NCBI GenBank assembly: GCA_037478835.1
Contig: JBBFLV010000005.1
Span: 1-64,000, forward strand
From: 630D-37 sp037478835
GTDB lineage: Bacteria > Chloroflexota > Anaerolineae > Anaerolineales > Villigracilaceae
Length of the DNA: 64,000 nucleotides
Direction of reading: 5' to 3'
Translations under genes and position numbers: made by a program
The notes under the pieces: generated by a model
The model's database searches: none
The model's input: only the letters and a program-made list of their open reading frames with translations
Told to the model about the DNA's origin: nothing
Part shown: piece after piece, positions 34,165 to 42,529 of the stretch
Layout of the letters: every line of letters starts with the position of its first letter
How positions within the stretch are numbered: position 1 is the first letter of the stretch

Positions 34165-34997
34165 TTCAAAGCTCGCAACACTCCACGTACCAGGCGTTCA
34201 ATCTTAGGCGTGAGCACGCGCCCGGCCTCCATCACTTCCACATGGCTGGTAATGGTCGAACCATCCAAATTGGCTTTGTTGCTGATGCCGGAAAGGCCGA
34301 GCACCCGCGTGCCACCATGCCGCGCCACGATCACTTCCGGAACGGTGGACATGCCCACCGCATCGGCGCCGATCAGGCGCAGGAAGCGCAACTCGGCCGG
34401 CGTCTCAAACGAGGGACCGGCTAGGCCTACATAGACCCCTTCGCGCAGCAAGATGCCTTCTTCGGCAGCCACCTGGCGCGCTACGGCCTGAAGAGCACGA
34501 TCGTAGGCCTGGCTCATATCCGGAAAGCGCACGCCAAAGGCATCTAGGTTCGGTCCCACCAAGGGATTGGCCCCTCCCATGCCGATCAGGTTGATGTGAT
34601 CGGTGATCAGCATCACATCGCCGGGGACGAAATCGGGGTTGATCGCGCCGGCGGCGTTGGTGACGATGAGGATCTCGATCCCCAAGCGCTGCATGACGCG
34701 GATCGGGAAGGTCACCTGGGACATGCTATAGCCTTCGTAAAAATGAATCCGCCCCTGCATCACCAGGATCGGTTGTCCCTCCAGGGTACCGATCACCAAT
34801 CGCCCTTCGTGTCCTTCGACCGTTGAAGGGGGCCAATGCGGAATCTGACCATAAGGAATACGCACTGCGTCTTCCACCGCTTCGGCCAACGGATTCAACC
34901 CGGAGCCCAAGAGCAGACTAAAACGCGGTTGAACCTTCAAGCGCGGGCGCAAAAACTCCGCCGCGGCGTCAATTTGTTCAAGGCTCATAAAAGTCAT
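34161..34997 (-). CDS. punA: purine nucleoside phosphorylase
   Basis: 278 aa trimeric-type (inosine/guanosine) phosphorylase for purine salvage. LLGSGLNPLAEAV binds phosphate; HEGRLVIGTL, VTNAAGAINPDFVPGDVMLITDHIN, GLAGPSFETPAELRFLR and VGMSTVPEVIVARHGG are family signatures. Shine-Dalgarno AGGAGA precedes ATG 34997. First gene of the operon with the Ig-like protein, GNAT and 7TM proteins. Confidence 0.93.
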   Translation of the reverse strand: MTFMSLEQIDAAAEFLRPRLKVQPRFSLLLGSGLNPLAEAVEDAVRIPYGQIPHWPPSTVEGHEGRLVIGTLEGQPILVMQGRIHFYEGYSMSQVTFPIRVMQRLGIEILIVTNAAGAINPDFVPGDVMLITDHINLIGMGGANPLVGPNLDAFGVRFPDMSQAYDRALQAVARQVAAEEGILLREGVYVGLAGPSFETPAELRFLRLIGADAVGMSTVPEVIVARHGGTRVLGLSGISNKANLDGSTITSHVEVMEAGRVLTPKIERLVRGVLRALK

Positions 34998-35043
34998 CGC
35001 TATCTCCTGCAGTAAACATTGTCAAAAGATTCACTAATTTACG

Positions 35044-35076
35044 ATTATAACAGAGATGAAAGGGGTGATGTATAAT
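35044..35076. promoter_or_regulatory. divergent TATAAT boxes between punA and moaA
   Basis: TATAAT reads on the minus strand at 35049-35044 (toward punA) and on the plus strand at 35071-35076 (toward moaA). The moaA leader would be about 150 nt and contains the REP-like hairpins. No convincing -35 boxes. Confidence 0.45.
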
Positions 35077-35111
35077 GAGGACAATAGACCATGGACGGTG
35101 GACCGTGGATT

Positions 35112-35175
35112 GTAGCACGGGCTTTGGCCTGTGTGGAGAAGATACGTGAACCGTACTGGGCTTCAGCCTGAACAG
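35112..35175. repeat. REP-like hairpins upstream of moaA
   Basis: GTAG (35112-35115) is followed by an imperfect hairpin CACGGGC-TTTG-GCCTGTG (35116-35133) and then by a second smaller one, GGGCT-TC-AGCCT (about 35158-35169). A GTAG tetranucleotide before a short palindrome is the usual form of REP units mobilised by RAYT proteins. Simple words such as ACGGTGGACCGT flank them. Confidence 0.5.
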
Positions 35176-35232
35176 ACGTGGACCGTCGGCGGTAGACGGT
35201 GTAGGTACTTTTAGCGTTTCCTGGAGGGAAAG

Positions 35233-36213
35233 ATGGCTCTCGATCGCTTTGGACGCAAGATTCACTACCTGCGCATCAGTCTGACCGATCACTGCAATCT
35301 GCGCTGCATTTACTGTATGCCGGAAGATATGACCTTCCGCCCGCGCGCCGAGCTCATGCAAGATGAAGAAATCTTCACCCTCACGCGGCTCTTCGCCGAA
35401 TTGGGCTTCGATAAAATCCGCCTGACCGGCGGTGAGCCAACCGTGCGCGCCAATATCGTCGGGATCGTCCACGAGATCGCCCACACGCCCGGCATCCGTT
35501 CTGTCACCATGACGACGAACGGCGTGCTCCTCAAAAAGCTCGCCCGTCCGCTGGCCGAGGCCGGGCTGCAGCGCGTCAATGTCTCCCTAGATACGTTACA
35601 GGCGGCGAAATTCAAGCGCCTGACGCGTTGGGGAGATGTTGAAGATGTGTGGGAAGGCATCCTGGCTGCCGAAGAGGCCGGCCTGACGCCGATCAAATTG
35701 AACGCCGTGGTCGTCCGCGGCTATAACGAAGAGGATGTGGTGGACCTGGCACGGCTCACCCTGGAACATCCCTGGCAGGTGCGTTTTATCGAGATGATGC
35801 CGTTTGCCGGTGCAACCGAGCTACAGACTTCTCACGTGGTCACCGCCGCCCAGATTCAGGAACGCATCGAACGCGTCTTCGGGCCGCTGGAAGCCGCCAA
35901 CGGTGGCGAGCTGGATGGGGAAGCGCGCGTCTTCCGCATTCCGGGCGCCAAGGGGGAGCTCGGCTTCATCTCTTCGGTCACCCAACCGTTCTGTGCATCC
36001 TGCACCCGCGCCCGCCTGACGGCCGATGGTCGCCTGCGCCTGTGCCTGCTGCGCGAACGCGAAGTGGACCTGCTGACGCCCCTACGCGCCGGAGCCTCGA
36101 TCGAGGAATTGCGCCAGCTCATCCTGGATGGTATCTGGAATAAACCCTGGGGACACGGGCTGGCGGAGGGATTGATTCCCCTCAACCGCACCATGAGCCA
36201 AATTGGAGGTTAG
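35233..36213 (+). CDS. moaA: GTP 3',8-cyclase MoaA
   Basis: Radical-SAM enzyme of the first step of molybdopterin synthesis. 326 aa. The N-terminal cluster is CNLRCIYCMPE, GGEPTVRANI binds SAM, and the C-terminal cluster is CASCTRARLTADGRLRLCL, which holds GTP. It has GGAGGGAA before the ATG. A typical MoaA ends in GG; here the end is SQIGG, complete. Other moa genes are not in the window. Confidence 0.96.
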   Translation: MALDRFGRKIHYLRISLTDHCNLRCIYCMPEDMTFRPRAELMQDEEIFTLTRLFAELGFDKIRLTGGEPTVRANIVGIVHEIAHTPGIRSVTMTTNGVLLKKLARPLAEAGLQRVNVSLDTLQAAKFKRLTRWGDVEDVWEGILAAEEAGLTPIKLNAVVVRGYNEEDVVDLARLTLEHPWQVRFIEMMPFAGATELQTSHVVTAAQIQERIERVFGPLEAANGGELDGEARVFRIPGAKGELGFISSVTQPFCASCTRARLTADGRLRLCLLREREVDLLTPLRAGASIEELRQLILDGIWNKPWGHGLAEGLIPLNRTMSQIGG

Positions 36214-36242
36214 CAGGAAACGACCCTTTCAGGACGCATTTT

Positions 36243-36284
36243 GTAGGTCAAACCCTCGTGTGGCAGAGCTGCCACCGGGTCTAC
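36243..36284. repeat. REP-like hairpin between moaA and the malic enzyme gene
   Basis: Nested arms bounded by GTAG (36243-36246) and CTAC (36281-36284): ACCC with GGGT, and a perfect inner stem GTGGCAG-AG-CTGCCAC (36260-36275). It begins with the GTAG tetranucleotide, like the unit before moaA. Confidence 0.55.
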
Positions 36285-36366
36285 GAAAACGAACGGCGCA
36301 GAATTTTTCTTTTCGATCGTCCTGGTAATCTGGTCTCTTAGCCCCAAATCTCACACGGAGGTCCCT

Positions 36367-37713
36367 ATGGCCTGGGAACGGAAAATGATGCGCACGGTGC
36401 GCGTGCGAAATGAGAACAAGGTTGGCACGCTGGCGCGTTTGCTGACGGCAATTGCCGAGGTCGGGGGGAGCACCGGTAGCATCGAGATGCTCAGCGAAAC
36501 ATCCCACAGCATCATTCGCGACATCACGGTCTATGCCGAAGATGCCGCCCACATGGACAAGATCATCGAGGCGATGCGCGCCAATCCCGGCACGCGCATC
36601 TTGGAGATCCGCGATGAGGTGCTGGAACTGCATCAGAAAGGCAAGATTGCCATCCGCAGCCGCTACCCCGTTGACTCGGTGACGGTCATGCGCCGCATCT
36701 ACACCCCCGGCGTAGCCGAAGTGGCCTTGAAAATCGCCGATAATCCCGATCTGGCGCGCCTGTATACCAGCATCAGCCACTTCGTCGCCATCGTCACCGA
36801 TGGCAGCGCTGTGCTCGGCCTGGGAGATATCGGCCCGCTGGCGGCCATGCCGGTCATGGAAGGTAAGGCCATGCTCATGGAAAGCCTGGTCGGGCTCTCC
36901 GGCATGCCCATCCTGCTCAATACCAAAGACCCGGACGAGATCGTGCGCACCGTGGCCAACATCGCTCCCACCTTCTCGGCCATCCAGCTGGAAGATATTT
37001 CCGCGCCGCGCTGCTTTGAGATCGAAGATCGCCTGCAGGCTCTGCTGGATATTCCCGTCATGCATGACGATCAGCACGGCACAGCCGTGGTGGTCACGGC
37101 CGCGCTCATGGTGATCGCCCGACGCACTGCCACCGACCTGAGCCGCGTGCGCATCGGTCAGATCGGCCTAGGAGCCGCCGGAAACGCCATCGCCAAAATG
37201 CTCATCCATCTCTATGGCAACCCGGTCCTCGGCGCCGATCTCAGCGAGGACGCCCTGCGACGGCTCGAAAGCATCGGCGGTCGCCGCTCCGACCTGGAGG
37301 AGATCATGCGCACCTGCGACGTGGTCATCGCCACCACCGGCGTTCCCAACTTGATCCGACCGGAAATGGTGCGCCCCGGACAGATCATCTTTGCCCTCTC
37401 CAACCCGAACCCGGAGATCGCACCGGATGTTGCCCTGGCGGCCGGAGCCCGTTTTGCCGCCGATGGCAAGGCGATCAATAACGTCCTGGGCTTCCCCGGC
37501 ATCTTCCGCGGCGCCGTGGATGCCTACGCCCGTCGCATCACCCGCGAAATGCTCGTCGCCGCGGCCAAAACCCTGGCCGATCTCACCCCCGAAGGCGAAC
37601 TGGTGCCCAACGCCTTGGATAAAAACGTCCATCGCGCCGTGGCGCGCGCCGTCGCCGAGACCGCCATCCACCAGGGGATCGCCCGCGCCGAATTCGTGCC
37701 TTACGTAGATTAA
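36367..37713 (+). CDS. NAD(P)-dependent malic enzyme with N-terminal ACT domain
   Basis: 448 aa; decarboxylates malate to pyruvate. An ACT-like regulatory domain (about 8-80, VRVRNENKVGTLARLLTAIAEVGG) precedes the malic enzyme part, with YTPGVAEV, FVAIVTDGSAVLGLGDIGPLAAMPVMEGKAMLM, the catalytic region and EDISAPRCFEIE. The cofactor fold is IGQIGLGAAGNAIAKML, and IFALSNPNPEI is late. The ACT domain suggests control by an amino acid. The stop overlaps recO by one base. Confidence 0.92.
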   Translation: MAWERKMMRTVRVRNENKVGTLARLLTAIAEVGGSTGSIEMLSETSHSIIRDITVYAEDAAHMDKIIEAMRANPGTRILEIRDEVLELHQKGKIAIRSRYPVDSVTVMRRIYTPGVAEVALKIADNPDLARLYTSISHFVAIVTDGSAVLGLGDIGPLAAMPVMEGKAMLMESLVGLSGMPILLNTKDPDEIVRTVANIAPTFSAIQLEDISAPRCFEIEDRLQALLDIPVMHDDQHGTAVVVTAALMVIARRTATDLSRVRIGQIGLGAAGNAIAKMLIHLYGNPVLGADLSEDALRRLESIGGRRSDLEEIMRTCDVVIATTGVPNLIRPEMVRPGQIIFALSNPNPEIAPDVALAAGARFAADGKAINNVLGFPGIFRGAVDAYARRITREMLVAAAKTLADLTPEGELVPNALDKNVHRAVARAVAETAIHQGIARAEFVPYVD

Positions 37714-38474
37714 TGCCGACCTTCCGCTCCTTTCGCCTGGAAGCGGTCGTCTTGCGCCATTCCGACCTCGGCGAAGCCGACCGACTGTTGGTACTGTTCA
37801 CGCCTCAAAGGGGCAAACTGCGCGCCGTGGCAAAAGGGGTGCGCAAGGTCACCTCGCGCAAGGCCGGCCACCTTGAACCGTTTACGCGCGTTTCCCTGCA
37901 ACTTGCCGAAGGTCGGGACCTACCGATCATCACCCAGGCAGAAACCCTGGATGCCTACCTGCCCCTGCGAGAGGATCTGCAAAAATTGAGTCAGGCCGCT
38001 TATGCGATCGAACTGATCGACCGCTTCCTGCCCGAAGATGAACAGCCCCAGCCGGAGCTCTATCGCCTGCTGGTGCAGAGCCTGGAGCGCATCGCCGCCT
38101 CCGCCGACCCCTGGGCCGCGCTGCGCTTCTTCGATCTTCGTCTTTTGGACGGGTTGGGCTTCCGCCCGCGGCTTTTCGAGTGTGTTTCCTGTGGTGAACC
38201 ATTGCGCCCGCAAGATCAATTCTTCTCCTTCTCCGCCGGGGGGGTGATCTGCACCCGCTGTGGACAAAACACCCCCAATCTCACCCCTCTTTCGCTCACC
38301 ACGCTGAAATACCTACGTCACTTCCAACGCGCCTCTTGGGGAGAAGTGGCGATCATCACCCCCTCTCCGGCCGCGCGCCGCGAAGTAGAAGCCCTGCTCC
38401 AGGGCTACTGGACCTACCTGCTCGAACGGGAACTGAACGCTCCACGGGTGTGGAGACAGCTACGGCGAGAATGA
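37713..38474 (+). CDS. recO: DNA repair protein RecO
   Basis: 253 aa. The N-terminal OB-fold (FRLEAVVLRHSDLGEADRLLVLFTPQRGKLRAVAKGVRK) is followed by a helical part and a zinc finger with CVSCGE and CTRCGQ. Loads RecA with RecF/RecR at gaps. Shares TAATG with the malic enzyme stop. Confidence 0.94.
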   Translation: MPTFRSFRLEAVVLRHSDLGEADRLLVLFTPQRGKLRAVAKGVRKVTSRKAGHLEPFTRVSLQLAEGRDLPIITQAETLDAYLPLREDLQKLSQAAYAIELIDRFLPEDEQPQPELYRLLVQSLERIAASADPWAALRFFDLRLLDGLGFRPRLFECVSCGEPLRPQDQFFSFSAGGVICTRCGQNTPNLTPLSLTTLKYLRHFQRASWGEVAIITPSPAARREVEALLQGYWTYLLERELNAPRVWRQLRRE

Positions 38475-38539
38475 AATCCCCCTATCGTTTCCCTCCTGGC
38501 TCGCAATTCTTTGCTTAGCCCGGCAGACGATCCGGCGCT

Positions 38540-39250
38540 TCAGAACACCCAGTACCCGATCAGGCTCAAGACAAGCGGCAGGGTCAGGTTATCGATTTCG
38601 CTCACCGGGAGCGATTCCACGGCTACCGCTACCACACCCAAAGCCAAAAGCGGCCATGCATAGGCCTGCATCGGGCCGGCAAAAACCCCTTGGTGGAGAT
38701 AGACCGCCAGGATCAGCAACGAAAGCGCCAGGCCTCCCAGGAACACCCCGAATGAGCCGGCCGCTGTTTTCTGCGGATTCCAGGGCAGGCGCGGCGAGCG
38801 CAACCGGCGACCGAGCAAGTCGGCGATCCCATCGCCACCGCAGAGGAACATCAGCGCCACGATCCCGATCGGCGAATCCTTCCAGAAAAGCACCGTCAGC
38901 GCCACGAAGGCCAACCCGTAAAAAAGCGGCCCGCGCAGCAGTTCCCGCCGATCGCCGCTGCGCGACATCGCCTGCACTGCGGCCTCATCGCGCCAGAGAC
39001 CCAATCCCACCAGCGCAAACTGCGCCGTAATCAGCAACGGCACCAGCGCCGCCAGGTAACGCGAGATGGGCAACGGGGGAAAGAGCAACCAGCACAGGAC
39101 GAAGAGCGGTCCCGTGCCGATGTGAATCCACTTGCGGCTCATGCGGCTGCTCAGCCAGCCACGCTGGGCGATCGCATCCATCAGCCGCAGGAAGGCCAGC
39201 GCAATCGCAAAAGTCAGCACCAACGCCAGATAAGGGTTCGTCAGCACCAT
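38540..39250 (-). CDS. phytol/dolichol kinase-like CTP-dependent membrane protein
   Basis: 236 aa with about seven helices. RKWIHIGTGPLFVL, CGGDGIADLLGRR, KTAAGSFGVFLGG and the late VAVAVESLPVSEIDNLTLPL match the polyprenol/phytol kinase and phosphatidate cytidylyltransferase-like superfamily. In phototroph relatives the phytol kinase recycles phytol for tocopherol or chlorophyll; here a prenol kinase role is inference. Lies just downstream of thrC on the same strand. Confidence 0.75.
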   Translation of the reverse strand: MVLTNPYLALVLTFAIALAFLRLMDAIAQRGWLSSRMSRKWIHIGTGPLFVLCWLLFPPLPISRYLAALVPLLITAQFALVGLGLWRDEAAVQAMSRSGDRRELLRGPLFYGLAFVALTVLFWKDSPIGIVALMFLCGGDGIADLLGRRLRSPRLPWNPQKTAAGSFGVFLGGLALSLLILAVYLHQGVFAGPMQAYAWPLLALGVVAVAVESLPVSEIDNLTLPLVLSLIGYWVF

Positions 39251-39268
39251 CTCCTCCTTCGGTTGGAT

Positions 39269-40318
39269 TTAGGCCAGCAATTCTTCGAGCGCCTCCAGCC
39301 TAGGCGGGATCTGCCGTGGCAACGGCATATGCTGGGTGACGATCTGCGGATCCTTCAATCCGTGACCGGTACACACGGCCACCACGCGGCGGCCGCGCAC
39401 GTTCAACCGTCCGGCACGTAGCTCTGCCGCCAGCCCGGCCAACCCGGCTGCCGAAGCCGGTTCCACCCAAATTCCCTCCCGTTCTGCCAGTAAGCGTTGC
39501 ATCGCCAGGATTTCGTCATCGCTCACGGCCACGATCCGCCCTTCTGATTCGGCGGCCGCCTGCAAGGCCTGCTCCCCACGCGCCGGCCGACCGATGCGAA
39601 TGGCCGTAGCCACCGTCTCCGGATGCTCGATCGGATGACCCACCACCAGCGGCGCGGCCCCGGCCGCCTGGACTCCGAGCAAATGCGGCAGTCTGCACCC
39701 CTTCAGCGCATGGTATTGCTTGAACCCCATCCAGTAGGCGGTGATATTGCCGGCATTGCCCACCGGCAAGCAAAGCCAATCCGGCGCCTCGCCGAGCGCA
39801 TCGCAAATCTCAAACGCGGCCGTCTTCTGCCCTTCCAGGCGATATGGATTAAGAGAATTGACCAGCGCCAGCGGTCTGCGCTGCGTGATCTCCACCACCA
39901 GGCGCAGCGCGTCGTCGAAGGAGCCGAGCACCTGCACCACCTGCGCCCCATAGGCCAGCGCACCCGCCAGCTTTCCGGCCGCCACTTTGCCCTCCGGGAT
40001 CAAGACGATCGCCTTCATGCCGGCACGAGCAGCATACGCCGCGGCCGAAGCGGCTGTGTTCCCCGTCGAAGCGCAGATCGCCACCTGTGCGCCTCGGCCC
40101 AGCGCCTCGCCGATCGCCGCGACCATGCCCCGGTCCTTGAACGAGCCGGTTGGGTTCAGTCCTTCGTATTTAATCCAAAGCTCGAAACCGCCACCGAGCG
40201 TCTCGGCCAGGCGCGGCGCCGGAATCAGCGGCGTATCCCCCTCCAGCAAAGTCACCGGGCGCGTATGCGCCGGCAAATCCAACAAGTGACCGTAGCGCTC
40301 CAGAATGCCCTTCGCCAT
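39269..40318 (-). CDS. thrC: threonine synthase
   Basis: PLP enzyme that turns phosphohomoserine into threonine. 349 aa. The PLP Lys is in NPTGSFKDRG; ASTGNTAASAAAYAARAG and VGNAGNITAYWMG bind the cofactor. The start at 40318 is preferred over an in-frame ATG at 40408, because a minus-strand TATAAT ends 6 nt before it, which also means no leader. The short form without the long N-terminal extension fits archaeal/actinobacterial-type threonine synthases. Confidence 0.9.
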   Translation of the reverse strand: MAKGILERYGHLLDLPAHTRPVTLLEGDTPLIPAPRLAETLGGGFELWIKYEGLNPTGSFKDRGMVAAIGEALGRGAQVAICASTGNTAASAAAYAARAGMKAIVLIPEGKVAAGKLAGALAYGAQVVQVLGSFDDALRLVVEITQRRPLALVNSLNPYRLEGQKTAAFEICDALGEAPDWLCLPVGNAGNITAYWMGFKQYHALKGCRLPHLLGVQAAGAAPLVVGHPIEHPETVATAIRIGRPARGEQALQAAAESEGRIVAVSDDEILAMQRLLAEREGIWVEPASAAGLAGLAAELRAGRLNVRGRRVVAVCTGHGLKDPQIVTQHMPLPRQIPPRLEALEELLA

Positions 40319-40324
40319 GTTTCG

Positions 40325-40347
40325 ATTATACCCAAATGCTGTATAAT
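40325..40347. promoter_or_regulatory. face-to-face -10 boxes between thrC and the peptidase-like gene
   Basis: Only 36 bp separate the two ATGs. TATAAT on the minus strand (40330-40325) ends 6 nt before thrC, and TATAAT on the plus strand (40342-40347) ends 7 nt before 40355. Both predicted starts fall at the ATG, and neither gene has a Shine-Dalgarno. Each -35 region would lie over or beyond the other gene's -10 box, so the two promoters probably compete. Confidence 0.65.
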
Positions 40348-40354
40348 CCCAGAC

Positions 40355-41683
40355 ATGCGTCCCTATCCCTCCCTCAAAACGCTCCTGGAGCGCTTCTACC
40401 CGCTCCACCGCACCCTGGTCAGCGACGATATGGATGCTACCTTACGCATCCTCGGCGAAGCCATGCCGCCCGGCTGCGGCTACACCATCGAAACCTACGC
40501 TCCCGGCACCCCGGTTTGGACCTGGCGCGTGCCGGAACGCTACGTCGTCCACGAAGCCTATCTGGAAACCGAGGATGGCCAACGCATTCTGGATTTTAAG
40601 CAGAACCCCCTGCATATCGTCTCCTATTCCCTGCCGGTCGATCGGGTGCTCTCCTGGGAAGAGCTACAACCGCACCTCTATTACAGCGAGAAGCGCCCGA
40701 ATGCCGTGCCGTGGATTTTTAAATTTTATGAGCGGGACTGGGGCTTCTGCCTGAGCAAAACCCTCTTCGATCAACTGCCGCGCCACCGACGCTATCGCGC
40801 CGTCATCCGCTCCGAATTCCTTACCGACCCGCAGCGTGGGCTGGCCGTAGCCACGGCTGTGGTGCACCCGCAGGGTGGTCCGAACCCCGCCGCCGGCGAG
40901 TTCCTGATCCTGGCGCACACCTGCCACCCCATGCAGGCCAACGATGATGCCTCCGGCGTGGTGACGGCCGTGGAGCTGGCGCATCGCCTAAGCGAAAATC
41001 CCTTGCCGCCCGGCTCAATGAGCGTGCGCTTCTGGTTCGGCCCAGAGACGATCGGCAGCATCGCCTACCTGGCACACCACGAGGACCTGATCCCGAATCT
41101 GAAAGGTGGCCTCTTCCTGGAAATGACCGGCAATCGCAATCGCCTGGCCTGGCATCACACCCGCCAGCGTGAGCACCTGCTCGATCGGGTGGCTCGGCGC
41201 GTGCTCGCCGCCTATGGCGATCACGAAGAGCGCGAATTCGCCGCCGCGCCGGCCAACGATGAGCGCGTGGTCAACGGGCCCGGCGTCAACGTGCCCTGCC
41301 TCTCGCTCAACCGCTGGCCCTACGAAGAATATCACACCGACGATGACAATCCCGATATCATCCATGAAGAGATGCTTCAAGAAGCGGCAGATGTGGCCGA
41401 AGCGATCGTGCGCATCTATGCCAGCAACTACATTCCCCGGCGCAAATTTCGCGGCCCAGTCTTTCTCAGCGGTCATGGCCTATGGGTAGATTGGCGCGAG
41501 AACTGGGCGCTCAACCGGGCATTGGAAAAGATCATGTTCCGCTTTGAAGGTCATCATAGCGTTTTCGAGATCGCCGAAGAGGTCGGTCTGGATTACTGGA
41601 TGGTGCGCGACTACGTAGAAAAATTCCGCGCCAAAGGCCTGATCGAGGCCCTACCCATCCCCTCGGAGGCTCCCCTTGAGTGA
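40355..41683 (+). CDS. M28-like aminopeptidase-related protein, DUF4910/DUF2172 family
   Basis: 442 aa. Metal-site-like motifs are HTCHPMQANDDASGVV (about residue 190), WFGPETIGSIAYL, and RWPYEEYHTDDDNPDII. A winged-helix segment ends the protein (FEIAEEVGLDYWMVRDYVEKFRAKGLIEAL). Members of this family occur in surface polysaccharide clusters with unclear function. The start is at 40355 by the -10 box; the frame is open far upstream, antisense to thrC, but without homology. It overlaps the SpsF-like gene by 8 bp. Confidence 0.78.
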   Translation: MRPYPSLKTLLERFYPLHRTLVSDDMDATLRILGEAMPPGCGYTIETYAPGTPVWTWRVPERYVVHEAYLETEDGQRILDFKQNPLHIVSYSLPVDRVLSWEELQPHLYYSEKRPNAVPWIFKFYERDWGFCLSKTLFDQLPRHRRYRAVIRSEFLTDPQRGLAVATAVVHPQGGPNPAAGEFLILAHTCHPMQANDDASGVVTAVELAHRLSENPLPPGSMSVRFWFGPETIGSIAYLAHHEDLIPNLKGGLFLEMTGNRNRLAWHHTRQREHLLDRVARRVLAAYGDHEEREFAAAPANDERVVNGPGVNVPCLSLNRWPYEEYHTDDDNPDIIHEEMLQEAADVAEAIVRIYASNYIPRRKFRGPVFLSGHGLWVDWRENWALNRALEKIMFRFEGHHSVFEIAEEVGLDYWMVRDYVEKFRAKGLIEALPIPSEAPLE

Positions 41684-42491
41684 CAATGTCGTCGCCATCA
41701 TCCAGGGACGCATGTCCTCCACGCGGCTGCCGGGCAAAATCCTGGCCGAGATCGAAGGCCACCCAATGCTCCAACGCGTGTACGAGCGCGTTTCCCGTGC
41801 GCGGCGTGTCGACCGGGTGCTCTTCGCCACCAGCGATCACCCCAGCGATGATGTAGCCGCTGAATTCTGCGCCCGGCAAGGCATCCCCTACGTGCGCGGG
41901 AACCTCTACGACGTCCTCGATCGCTACTATCAAGCGGCGCGCGCTGCAGAAGCGATCATCATCGTGCGCATCACCGCCGATTGTCCGTTGATCGATCCGC
42001 AATTAATCGATGAGGCCATTGCGGCGCTACAAGCAGGAGGCTACGATTTCGTCTGCAACCGTCTGCCGCCTCCCTGGCATCGCACCTACCCGATCGGACT
42101 GGACGTAGAGGTGTGCACCTTTGCCGCCCTGGAGCGCGCCTGGAAGGAAGCATCCGAACCGCATCAGCGCGAGCACGTAATGCCGTACTTCTACGAAGGA
42201 AGCACCCTCCGGCCGCTCTCTCCCGGTATGGAGATCGGGGTTTCGCCGCGCGGCTTCCGCCTGGCCCTGCTCCACGCCCCGGCGGATTACGGTCACTACC
42301 GCTGGACGGTGGACACAGCCGAGGACCTGGAATTCGTCCGTCGCATCTTCTCCCACTTCGGCGGTCGCGACGATTTCTCCTGGCAAGAAGTGCTCGCCCT
42401 GCTAGAACGCCACCCGGAACTGATGACGATCAACGCCGGAATCACGCATAAAACGCTCTACGATATTGACCCGCGAATGGGGAAGGTATAA
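41676..42491 (+). CDS. SpsF-like cytidylyltransferase
   Basis: 271 aa nucleotidyltransferase of the CMP-sugar type found in spore-coat/capsule synthesis (SpsF). IIQGRMSSTRLPGKIL binds the nucleotide; RITADCPLIDP and YTHYRWTVDT-like (GHYRWTVDTAEDLEFV) are family motifs. It starts at TTG 41676 with GGAGG 7 nt upstream and overlaps the preceding gene by 8 bp. The activated sugar is unknown. Confidence 0.82.
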   Translation: MSDNVVAIIQGRMSSTRLPGKILAEIEGHPMLQRVYERVSRARRVDRVLFATSDHPSDDVAAEFCARQGIPYVRGNLYDVLDRYYQAARAAEAIIIVRITADCPLIDPQLIDEAIAALQAGGYDFVCNRLPPPWHRTYPIGLDVEVCTFAALERAWKEASEPHQREHVMPYFYEGSTLRPLSPGMEIGVSPRGFRLALLHAPADYGHYRWTVDTAEDLEFVRRIFSHFGGRDDFSWQEVLALLERHPELMTINAGITHKTLYDIDPRMGKV

Positions 42492-42492
42492 T
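42466..42492 (+). promoter_or_regulatory. internal promoter before the first glycosyltransferase-like gene
   Basis: TTGACC (42466-42471) and TATAAT (42487-42492) with a 15-bp spacer lie in the last codons of the SpsF-like gene, giving an about 30 nt leader to 42530. Confidence 0.5.
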
Positions 42493-42529
42493 TACCCCTC
42501 GCACAATTACCAAGGATAGCGATTGAAAC

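Noticed and set aside
35077..35232. Riboswitch (for example molybdenum-cofactor type) in the moaA leader
   Set aside because: The leader is explained by simple repeated words and two REP-like hairpins. I could not find the conserved core of a known moaA riboswitch.
39623..40354. Upstream extension of the peptidase-like gene to 686 residues
   Set aside because: The extra 244 residues are antisense to thrC and low in similarity. The TATAAT at 40342 lies inside the extension, so the ATG at 40355 is the better start.
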